A stretch of 64,000 bases of DNA, from the NCBI GenBank assembly GCA_037893225.1, contig JAZGUH010000054.1, positions 434,001-498,000 of the forward strand. The letters run 5' to 3'. Below the pieces are notes generated by a model that did no database searches, was not told where the DNA came from, and worked only from the letters and a program-made list of their open reading frames with translations. This DNA comes from Hippasteria phrygiana (lineage: Eukaryota; Echinodermata; Asteroidea; Valvatida; Goniasteridae). The first letter of the stretch is position 1. Each line of letters starts with the position of its first letter. Positions 52,200 through 62,914 of this stretch are shown piece by piece. A program made the position numbers and the translations under genes.

Positions 52200-54320
52200 G
52201 AAAGAAAATAAACATTGCGAGGTTTGAATTTTCTCCACAAGTGTTAACTCTAAGAAGCCGCCGATGATTGCAACATGTAGCGCCAGATCTAAGCTATCCA
52301 TACATGTCAAAATTACTGTATTTGGTTGATATTTCATGCAATTATGAATGAGTAAAGCAAGTCCATACCCCAGGGAATTTGACAGGCATGGAGCAATAAA
52401 TAGAAGGTAATATGCACACAGATGTTGGCCGGAAAGAAAATAAACATTGCGAGGTTTGAATTTTCTCCACAAGTTTTAACTCTAGGAAGCCGCCGATGAT
52501 TGCAACATGTAGCGCCAGATCTAAGCTATCCATACATGTCAAAATTACTGAATTTGGTTGATATTTCATGCAATTATGAATGAGTAAAGCAAGTCCATAC
52601 CCCAGGGAATTTGACAGGCATGGAGCAAGAAATAGAAGGTAATATGCACACAGATGTTGGCCGGAAAGAAAATAAACATTGCGAGGTTTGAATTTTCTCC
52701 ACAAGTTTTAACTCTAAGAAGCCGCCGATGATTGCAACATGTAGCGCCAGATCTAACCTATCCATACAGGTCAAAATTACTGCATTCGGTTGATATTTCA
52801 TGCAATTATGAATGAGTAAAGCAAGTCCATACCCCAGGGAATTTGACAGGCATGGAGCAATAAATAGAAGGTAATATGCACACAGATGTTGGCCGGAAAG
52901 AAAATAAACATTGCGAGGTTTGAATTTTCTCCACAAATGTTAACTCTAAGAAGCCGCCGATAATTGCAACATGTAGCGCCAGATCTAAGCTATCCATACA
53001 TGTCAAAATTACTGAATTTGGTTGATATTTCATGCAATTATGAATGAATAAAGCAAGTCCATACCCTAGGGAATTTGACATGCATGGAGCAATAAATAGA
53101 AGGTAATATGCACACAGATGTTGGCCGGAAAGAAAATAAACATTGCGAGGTTTGAATTTTCTCCACAAGTTTTAACTCTAAGAAGCCGCCGATGATTGCA
53201 ACATGTAGCGCCAGATCTAACCTATCCATACAGGTCAAAATTACTGCATTTGGTTGATATTTCATGCAATTATGAATGAATAAAGCAAGTCCATACCCCA
53301 GGGAATTTGACAGGCATGGAGCAATAAATAGAAGGTAATATGCACACAGATGTTGGCCGGAAAGAAAATAAACATTGCGAGGTTTGAATTTTCTCCACAA
53401 GTGTTAACTCTAAGAAGCCGCCGATAATTGCAACATGTAGCGCCAGATCTAAGCTATCCATACATGTCAAAATTACTGTATTTGGTTGATATTTCATGCA
53501 ATTATGAATGAGTAAAGCAAGTCCATACCCCAGGGAATTTGACAGGCATGGAGCAATAAATAGAAGGTAATATGCACACAGATGTTGGCCGGAAAGAAAA
53601 TAAACATTGCGAGGTTTGAATTTTCTCCACAAGTTTTAACTCTAAGAAGCCGCCGATGATTGCAACATGTAGCGCCAGATCTAAGCTATCCATACATGTC
53701 AAAATTACTGAATTTGGTTGATATTTCATGCAATTATGAATGAGTAAAGCAAGTCCATACCCCAGGGAATTTGACAGGCATGGAGCAATAAATAGAAGGT
53801 AATATTCACACAGATGTTGGCCGGAAAGAAAATAAACATTGCGAGGTTTGAATTTTCTCCACAAGTTTTAACTCTAAGAAGCCGCCGATGATTGCAACAT
53901 GTAGCGCCAGATCTAACCTATCCATACAGGTCAAAATTACTGCATTTGGTTGATATTTCATGCAATTATGAATGAGTAAAGCAAGTCCATACCCCAGGGA
54001 ATTTGACAGGCATGGAGCAATAAATAGAAGGTAATATGCACACAGATGTTGGCCGGAAAGAAAATAAACATTGCGAGGTTTGAATTTTCTCCACAAGTTT
54101 TAACTCTAAGAAGCCGCCGATGATTGCAACATGTAGCGCCAGATCTAACCTATCCATACAGGTCAAAATTACTGCATTTGGTTGATATTTCATGCAATTA
54201 TGAATGAGTAAAGCAAGTCCATACCCCAGGGAATTTGACAGGCATGGAGCAATAAATAGAAGGTAATATGCACACAGATGTTGGCCGGAAAGAAAATAAA
54301 CATTGCGAGGTTTGAATTTT
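52200..54320. repeat. Mixed monomers between the six- and ten-monomer HORs
   Basis: Nine monomers with mostly common alleles, resembling the order at 39.8-42.2 kb (GTATTT, GCATTCGG with CTAACC, CCCTAGGG). Private bases include GAGCAAGAAATAGAAGG at 52629, where the rare AAG allele is on an AGAAGG background unlike its other copies, CACAAATGTTAAC near 52936 and TAATATTCACAC near 53805. At 53.87-54.32 kb two CTAACC/GCATTT monomers stand side by side and are nearly identical, which looks like a single-monomer duplication. Confidence 0.75.
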
Positions 54321-54519
54321 CTCCACAAGTGTTAACTCTAAGAAGCCGCCGATGATTGCAACATGTAGCGCCAGATCTAAGCTATACATACATGTCAAAA
54401 TTACTGCATCTGGTTGATATTTCATGCAATTATGAATGAGTAAAGCAAGTCCATACCCCAGGGAATTTGACATGATGGAGCAATAAATAGACGGTAACAT
54501 GTACACAGATGTTGGCCGG
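54289..54519. repeat. 231-bp monomer, first of three
   Basis: The usual GACATGCATGGAG reads GACATGATGGAG, one C being lost after 54474. This is the first register break in the window. The rest is a CTATACATACATG/GCATCTGG monomer like those at 43.2 and 62.9 kb, which have the full 232 bases. It keeps CCCAGGG and its follower keeps CTAGGCAG. Confidence 0.93.
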
Positions 54520-56639
54520 AAAGAAAATAAACATTGCGAGGTTTGAATTTTCTCCACAAGTTTTAACTCTAGGCAGCCGCCGATGATTGCAACATGTAGC
54601 GCCAGATCTAAGCTATCCATACATGTCAAAATGACTGTATTTGGTTGATATTTCATGCAATTATGAATGAGTAAAGCATGTCCATACCCCAGGGAATTTG
54701 ACAGGCATGGAGCAATAAATAGAAGGTAATATGCACACAGATGTTGGCCGGAAAGAAAATAAACATTGCGAGGTTTGAATTTTCTCCACAAGTTTTAACT
54801 CTAGGAAGCCGCCGATGATTGCAACATGTAGCGCCAGATCTAAGCTATCCATACATGTCAAAATTACTGAATTTGGTTGATATTTCATGCAATTATGAAT
54901 GAGTAAAGCAAGTCCATACCCTAGGGAATTTGACAGGCATGGAGCAATACATAGAAGGTAATATGCACACAGATGTTGGCCGGAAAGAAAATAAACATTG
55001 CGAGGTTTGAATTTTCTCCACAAGTTTTAACTCTAAGAAGCCGCCGATGATTGCAACATGTAGCGCCAGATCTAACCTATCCATACAGGTCAAAATTACT
55101 GCATTTGGTTGATATTTCATGCAATTATGAATGAATAAAGCAAGTCCATACCCCAGGGAATTTGACAGGCATGGAGCAATAAATAGAAGGTAATATGCAC
55201 ACAGATGTTGGCCGGAAAGAAAATAAACATTGCGAGGTTTGAATTTTCTCCACAAGTGTTAACTCTAAGAAGCCGCCGATAATTGCAACATGTAGCGCCA
55301 GATCTAAGCTATCCATACATGTTAAAATGACTGAATTTGGTTGATATTTCATGCAATTATGAATGAATAAAGCAAGTCCATACCCCAGGGAATTTGACAT
55401 GCATGGAGCAATAAATAGAAGGTAATATGCACATAGATGTTGGCCGGAAAGAAAATAAACATTGCGAGGTTTGAATTTTCTCCACAAGTGTTAACTCTAA
55501 GAAGCCGCCGATGATTGCAACATGTAGCGCCAGATCTAAGCTATCCATACATGTCAAAATGACTGTATTTGGTTGATATTTCATGCAATTATGAATGAAT
55601 AAAGCAAGTCCATACGCCAGGGAATTTGACAGGCATGGAGCAATACATAGAAGGTAATATGCACACAGATGTTGGCCGGAAAGAAAATAAACATTGCGAG
55701 GTTTGAATTTTCTCCACAAGTGTTAACTCTAAGAAGCCGCCGATAATTGCAACATGTAGCGCCAGATCTAAGCTATCCATACATGTCAAAATTACTGAAT
55801 TTGGTTGATATTTCATGCAATTATGAATGAGTAAAGCAAGTCCATACCCCAGGGAATTTGACATGCATGGAGCAATAAATAGACGGTAACATGTACACAG
55901 ATGTTGGCCGGAAAGAAAATAAACATTGCGAGGTTTGAATTTTCTCCACAAATTTTAACTATAGGAAGCCGCCGATGATTGCAACATGTAGCGCCAGATC
56001 TAAGCTATCCATACATGTCAAAATGACTGTATTTGGTTGATATTTCATGCAATTATGAATGAGTAAAGCAAGTCCATACCCCAGGGAATTTGACATGCAT
56101 GGAGCAATAAATAGACGGTAACATGTACACATATGTTGGCCGGAAAGAAAATAAACATTGCGAGGTTTGAATTTTCTCCACAAGTGTTAACTCTAAGAAG
56201 CCGCCGATGATTGCAACATGTAGCGCCAGATCTAAGCTATCCATACATGTCAAAATTACTGTATTTGGTTGATATTTCATGCAATTATGAATGAGTAAAG
56301 CAAGTCCATACCCCAGGGAATTTGACAGGCATGGAGCAATAAATAGAAGGTAATATGCACACAGATGTTGGCCGGAAAGAAAATAAACATTGCGAGGTTT
56401 GAATTTTCTCCACAAGTTTTAACTCTAGGAAGCCGCCGATGATTGCAACATGTAGCGCCAGATCTAAGCTATCCATACATGTCAAAATTACTGAATTTGG
56501 TTGATATTTCATGCAATTATGAATGAGTAAAGCAAGTCCATACCCCAGGGAATTTGACAGGCATGGAGCAATAAATAGAAGGTAATATGCACACAGATGT
56601 TGGCCGGAAAGAAAATAAACATTGCGAGGTTTGAATTTT
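54333..56639. repeat. Ten-monomer HOR, copy 1 of 3
   Basis: The unit length is 2319 bases (nine 232-bp monomers and one of 231). Tags: the one-base deletion at 54474, GCATGTCC at 54679 (usual GCAAGTCC), CATGTTAAAATG at 55323 and CACATATGTTGG at 56132. In this copy the deletion monomer has CCCAGGG and the next has CTAGGCAG, the alleles seen in undeleted relatives, so it is the least derived of the three. Confidence 0.9.
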
Positions 56640-56838
56640 CTCCACAAGTTTTAACTCTAAGAAGCCGCCGATGATTGCAACATGTAGCGCCAGATCTAAG
56701 CTATACATACATGTCAAAATTACTGCATCTGGTTGATATTTCATGCAATTATGAATGAGTAAAGCAAGTCCATACCCCAAGGAATTTGACATGATGGAGC
56801 AATAAATAGACGGTAACATGTACACAGATGTTGGCCGG
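56608..56838. repeat. 231-bp monomer, second of three
   Basis: Same loss of C, at 56793, exactly 2319 bases after the first. It also carries CCCAAGG (usual CCCAGGG) near 56780, and the next monomer has CTAAGCAG near 56891. Both changes are shared with the third 231-bp monomer but not the first. Confidence 0.93.
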
Positions 56839-56945
56839 AAAGAAAATAAACATTGCGAGGTTTGAATTTTCTCCACAAGTTTTAACTCTAAGCAGCCGCC
56901 GATGATTGCAACATGTAGCGCCAGATCTAAGCTATCCATACATGT

Positions 56946-57641
56946 CAAAATGACTGTATTTGGTTGATATTTCATGCAATTATGAATGAGTAAAGCATGT
57001 CCATACCCCAGGGAATTTGACAGGCATGGAGCAATAAATAGAAGGTAATATGCACACAGATGTTGGCCGGAAAGAAAATAAACATTGCGAGGTTTGAATT
57101 TTCTCCACAAGTTTTAACTCTAGGAAGCCGCCGATGATTGCAACATGTAGCGCCAGATCTAAGCTATCCATACATGTCAAAATTACTGAATTTGGTTGAT
57201 ATTTCATGCAATTATGAATGAGTAAAGCAAGTCCATACCCTAGGGAATTTGACAGGCATGGAGCAATACATAGAAGGTAATATGCACACAGATGTTGGCC
57301 GGAAAGAAAATAAACATTGCGAGGTTTGAATTTTCTCCACAAGTTTTAACTCTAAGAAGCCGCCGATGATTGCAACATGTAGCGCCAGATCTAACCTATC
57401 CATACAGGTCAAAATTACTGCATTTGGTTGATATTTCATGCAATTATGAATGAATAAAGCAAGTCCATACCCCAGGGAATTTGACAGGCATGGAGCAATA
57501 AATAGAAGGTAATATGCACACAGATGTTGGCCGGAAAGAAAATAAACATTGCGAGGTTTGAATTTTCTCCACAAGTGTTAACTCTAAGAAGCCGCCGATA
57601 ATTGCAACATGTAGCGCCAGATCTAAGCTATCCATACATGT
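56946..57641. repeat. Three-monomer tandem duplication, first copy
   Basis: These 696 bases are repeated at once in 57642-58337. The GCATGTCC allele appears at 56998 and 57694. Copies 1 and 3 of the ten-monomer HOR have this stretch once. Confidence 0.9.
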
Positions 57642-57766
57642 CAAAATGACTGTATTTGGTTGATATTTCATGCAATTATGAATGAGTAAAGCATGTCCAT
57701 ACCCCAGGGAATTTGACAGGCATGGAGCAATAAATAGAAGGTAATATGCACACAGATGTTGGCCGG
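57535..57766. repeat. Hybrid monomer at the three-monomer unequal exchange
   Basis: The left part (GTGTTAACTCTAAG, GATAATTG with A at 57600) matches the monomer near 58.27 kb. The right part (CATGTCAAAATGACTGTATTT from 57642, GCATGTCC) matches the monomer near 56.95 kb. The exchange point lies between 57600 and 57642, a 42-base interval in which the two parents are identical. Confidence 0.88.
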
Positions 57767-58337
57767 AAAGAAAATAAACATTGCGAGGTTTGAATTTTCT
57801 CCACAAGTTTTAACTCTAGGAAGCCGCCGATGATTGCAACATGTAGCGCCAGATCTAAGCTATCCATACATGTCAAAATTACTGAATTTGGTTGATATTT
57901 CATGCAATTATGAATGAGTAAAGCAAGTCCATACCCTAGGGAATTTGACAGGCATGGAGCAATACATAGAAGGTAATATGCACACAGATGTTGGCCGGAA
58001 AGAAAATAAACATTGCGAGGTTTGAATTTTCTCCACAAGTTTTAACTCTAAGAAGCCGCCGATGATTGCAACATGTAGCGCCAGATCTAACCTATCCATA
58101 CAGGTCAAAATTACTGCATTTGGTTGATATTTCATGCAATTATGAATGAATAAAGCAAGTCCATACCCCAGGGAATTTGACAGGCATGGAGCAATAAATA
58201 GAAGGTAATATGCACACAGATGTTGGCCGGAAAGAAAATAAACATTGCGAGGTTTGAATTTTCTCCACAAGTGTTAACTCTAAGAAGCCGCCGATAATTG
58301 CAACATGTAGCGCCAGATCTAAGCTATCCATACATGT
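57642..58337. repeat. Three-monomer tandem duplication, second copy
   Basis: Second copy of 56946-57641. At its end the array resumes the normal ten-monomer order with CATGTTAAAATG at 58338. Confidence 0.9.
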
Positions 58338-59622
58338 TAAAATGACTGAATTTGGTTGATATTTCATGCAATTATGAATGAATAAAGCAAGTCCATACCC
58401 CAGGGAATTTGACATGCATGGAGCAATAAATAGAAGGTAATATGCACATAGATGTTGGCCGGAAAGAAAATAAACATTGCGAGGTTTGAATTTTCTCCAC
58501 AAGTGTTAACTCTAAGAAGCCGCCGATGATTGCAACATGTAGCGCCAGATCTAAGCTATCCATACATGTCAAAATGACTGTATTTGGTTGATATTTCATG
58601 CAATTATGAATGAATAAAGCAAGTCCATACGCCAGGGAATTTGACAGGCATGGAGCAATACATAGAAGGTAATATGCACACAGATGTTGGCCGGAAAGAA
58701 AATAAACATTGCGAGGTTTGAATTTTCTCCACAAGTGTTAACTCTAAGAAGCCGCCGATAATTGCAACATGTAGCGCCAGATCTAAGCTATCCATACATG
58801 TCAAAATTACTGAATTTGGTTGATATTTCATGCAATTATGAATGAGTAAAGCAAGTCCATACCCCAGGGAATTTGACATGCATGGAGCAATAAATAGACG
58901 GTAACATGTACACAGATGTTGGCCGGAAAGAAAATAAACATTGCGAGGTTTGAATTTTCTCCACAAATTTTAACTATAGGAAGCCGCCGATGATTGCAAC
59001 ATGTAGCGCCAGATCTAAGCTATCCATACATGTCAAAATGACTGTATTTGGTTGATATTTCATGCAATTATGAATGAGTAAAGCAAGTCCATACCCCAGG
59101 GAATTTGACATGCATGGAGCAATAAATAGACGGTAACATGTACACATATGTTGGCCGGAAAGAAAATAAACATTGCGAGGTTTGAATTTTCTCCACAAGT
59201 GTTAACTCTAAGAAGCCGCCGATGATTGCAACATGTAGCGCCAGATCTAAGCTATCCATACATGTCAAAATTACTGTATTTGGTTGATATTTCATGCAAT
59301 TATGAATGAGTAAAGCAAGTCCATACCCCAGGGAATTTGACAGGCATGGAGCAATAAATAGAAGGTAATATGCACACAGATGTTGGCCGGAAAGAAAATA
59401 AACATTGCGAGGTTTGAATTTTCTCCACAAGTTTTAACTCTAGGAAGCCGCCGATGATTGCAACATGTAGCGCCAGATCTAAGCTATCCATACATGTCAA
59501 AATTACTGAATTTGGTTGATATTTCATGCAATTATGAATGAGTAAAGCAAGTCCATACCCCAGGGAATTTGACAGGCATGGAGCAATAAATAGAAGGTAA
59601 TATGCACACAGATGTTGGCCGG

Positions 59623-59853
59623 AAAGAAAATAAACATTGCGAGGTTTGAATTTTCTCCACAAGTTTTAACTCTAAGAAGCCGCCGATGATTGCAACATGT
59701 AGCGCCAGATCTAAGCTATACATACATGTCAAAATTACTGCATCTGGTTGATATTTCATGCAATTATGAATGAGTAAAGCAAGTCCATACCCCAAGGAAT
59801 TTGACATGATGGAGCAATAAATAGACGGTAACATGTACACAGATGTTGGCCGG
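59623..59853. repeat. 231-bp monomer, third of three
   Basis: Same one-base loss at 59808, exactly 3015 bases after the second, again with CCCAAGG just upstream and CTAAGCAG in the next monomer. Confidence 0.93.
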
Positions 59854-61518
59854 AAAGAAAATAAACATTGCGAGGTTTGAATTTTCTCCACAAGTTTTAA
59901 CTCTAAGCAGCCGCCGATGATTGCAACATGTAGCGCCAGATCTAAGCTATCCATACATGTCAAAATGACTGTATTTGGTTGATATTTCATGCAATTATGA
60001 ATGAGTAAAGCATGTCCATACCCCAGGGAATTTGACAGGCATGGAGCAATAAATAGAAGGTAATATGCACACAGATGTTGGCCGGAAAGAAAATAAACAT
60101 TGCGAGGTTTGAATTTTCTCCACAAGTTTTAACTCTAGGAAGCCGCCGATGATTGCAACATGTAGCGCCAGATCTAAGCTATCCATACATGTCAAAATTA
60201 CTGAATTTGGTTGATATTTCATGCAATTATGAATGAGTAAAGCAAGTCCATACCCTAGGGAATTTGACAGGCATGGAGCAATACATAGAAGGTAATATGC
60301 ACACAGATGTTGGCCGGAAAGAAAATAAACATTGCGAGGTTTGAATTTTCTCCACAAGTTTTAACTCTAAGAAGCCGCCGATGATTGCAACATGTAGCGC
60401 CAGATCTAACCTATCCATACAGGTCAAAATTACTGCATTTGGTTGATATTTCATGCAATTATGAATGAATAAAGCAAGTCCATACCCCAGGGAATTTGAC
60501 AGGCATGGAGCAATAAATAGAAGGTAATATGCACACAGATGTTGGCCGGAAAGAAAATAAACATTGCGAGGTTTGAATTTTCTCCACAAGTGTTAACTCT
60601 AAGAAGCCGCCGATAATTGCAACATGTAGCGCCAGATCTAAGCTATCCATACATGTTAAAATGACTGAATTTGGTTGATATTTCATGCAATTATGAATGA
60701 ATAAAGCAAGTCCATACCCCAGGGAATTTGACATGCATGGAGCAATAAATAGAAGGTAATATGCACATAGATGTTGGCCGGAAAGAAAATAAACATTGCG
60801 AGGTTTGAATTTTCTCCACAAGTGTTAACTCTAAGAAGCCGCCGATGATTGCAACATGTAGCGCCAGATCTAAGCTATCCATACATGTCAAAATGACTGT
60901 ATTTGGTTGATATTTCATGCAATTATGAATGAATAAAGCAAGTCCATACGCCAGGGAATTTGACAGGCATGGAGCAATACATAGAAGGTAATATGCACAC
61001 AGATGTTGGCCGGAAAGAAAATAAACATTGCGAGGTTTGAATTTTCTCCACAAGTGTTAACTCTAAGAAGCCGCCGATAATTGCAACATGTAGCGCCAGA
61101 TCTAAGCTATCCATACATGTCAAAATTACTGAATTTGGTTGATATTTCATGCAATTATGAATGAGTAAAGCAAGTCCATACCCCAGGGAATTTGACATGC
61201 ATGGAGCAATAAATAGACGGTAACATGTACACAGATGTTGGCCGGAAAGAAAATAAACATTGCGAGGTTTGAATTTTCTCCACAAATTTTAACTATAGGA
61301 AGCCGCCGATGATTGCAACATGTAGCGCCAGATCTAAGCTATCCATACATGTCAAAATGACTGTATTTGGTTGATATTTCATGCAATTATGAATGAGTAA
61401 AGCAAGTCCATACCCCAGGGAATTTGACATGCATGGAGCAATAAATAGACGGTAACATGTACACATATGTTGGCCGGAAAGAAAATAAACATTGCGAGGT
61501 TTGAATTTTCTCCACAAG
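59655..61518. repeat. Ten-monomer HOR, copy 3 of 3 (eight monomers)
   Basis: Contains the deletion at 59808, GCATGTCC at 60013, CATGTTAAAATG at 60657 and CACATATGTTGG at 61466. It lacks the three-monomer duplication. Near 61518 it departs from copies 1 and 2 by continuing into an ACTATAGG/CCATATATG monomer, as block D does at 48.06 kb. Confidence 0.89.
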
Positions 61519-62914
61519 TTTTAACTATAGGAAGCCGCCGATGATTGCAACATGTAGCGCCAGATCTAAGCTATCCATATATGTCAAAATGACTGTATTT
61601 GGTTGATATTTCATGCAATTATGAATGAATAAAGCAAGTCCATACCCCAGGGAATTTGACAGGCATGGAGCAATAAATAGAAGGTAATATGCACACAGAT
61701 GTTGGCCGGAAAGAAAATAAACATTGCGAGGTTTGAATTTTCTCCACAAGTGTTAACTCTAAGAAGCCGCCGATAATTGCAACATGTAGCGCCAGATCTA
61801 AGCTATCCATACATGTCAAAATTACTGAATTTGGTTGATATTTCATGCAATTATGAATGAGTAAAGCAAGTCCATACCCCAGGGAATTTGACATGCATGG
61901 AGCAATAAATAGACGGTAATATGTACACAGATGTTGGCCGGAAAGAAAATAAACATTGCGAGGTTTGAATTTTCTCCACAAGTGTTAACTCTAAGAAGCC
62001 GCCGATGATTGCAACATGTAGCGCCAGATCTAAGCTATCCATACATGTCAAAATAACTGTATTTGGTTGATATTTCATGCAATTATGAATGAGTAAAGCA
62101 AGTCCATACCCCAGGGAATTTGACAGGCATGGAGCAATAAATAGAAGGTAATATGCACACAGATGTTGGCCGGAAAGAAAATAAACATTGCGAGGTTTGA
62201 ATTTTCTCCACAAGTTTTAACTCTAGGAAGCCGCCGATGATTGCAACATGTAGCGCCAGATCTAAGCTATCCATACATGTCAAAATTACTGAATTTGGTT
62301 GATATTTCATGCAATTATGAATGAGTAAAGCAAGTCCATACCCCAGGGAATTTGACAGGCATGGAGCAATAAATAGAAGGTAATATGCACACAGATGTTG
62401 GCCGGAAAGAAAATAAACATTGCGAGGTTTGAATTTTCTCCACAAGTTTTAACTCTAAGAAGCCGCCGATGATTGCAACATGTAGCGCCAGATCTAACCT
62501 ATCCATACAGGTCAAAATTACTGCATTTGGTTGATATTTCATGCAATTATGAATGAGTAAAGCAAGTCCATACCCCAGGGAATTTGACAGGCATGGAGCA
62601 ATAAATAGAAGGTAATATGCACACAGATGTTGGCCGGAAAGAAAATAAACATTGCGAGGTTTGAATTTTCTCCACAAGTGTTAACTCTAAGAAGCCGCCG
62701 ATAATTGCAACATGTAGCGCCAGATCTAAGCTATCCATACATGTCAAAATTACTGAATTTGGTTGATATTTCATGCAATTATGAATGAATAAAGCAAGTC
62801 CATACGCTAGGGAATTTGACAGGCATGGAGCAATACATTGAAGGTAATATGCACACAGATGTTGGCCGGAAAGAAAATAAACATTGCGAGGTTTGAATTT
62901 TCTCCACAAGTGTT
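61519..62914. repeat. Mixed monomers after the ten-monomer HOR
   Basis: Six monomers with alleles known elsewhere: CCATATATG with ACTATAGG, GAATTT with GACATG, a private AAAATAACTG near 62054, CTAACC with GCATTT, then the TACGCTAGGG and ACATTGAAGG pair near 62813, which is otherwise typical of the first 19 kb. No marker places the whole stretch in one HOR. Confidence 0.72.

Larger units (their letters stand above)
56640..59654. repeat. Ten-monomer HOR, copy 2 of 3, enlarged to 13 monomers
   Basis: The length is 3015 bases, that is 696 more than copy 1. The tags recur (GCATGTCC at 56998 and again at 57694, CATGTTAAAATG at 58338, CACATATGTTGG at 59147). The extra length is a three-monomer duplication (56946-57641 and 57642-58337). 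Confidence 0.9.

Noticed and set aside
54198..54791. Longer minus-strand open frame of 197 codons (also 56517-57110 and 59532-60125)
   Set aside because: It exists only because the one-base deletion shifts the frame and joins readings of adjacent monomers. It is a by-product of the 231-bp monomers, not a gene fusion.
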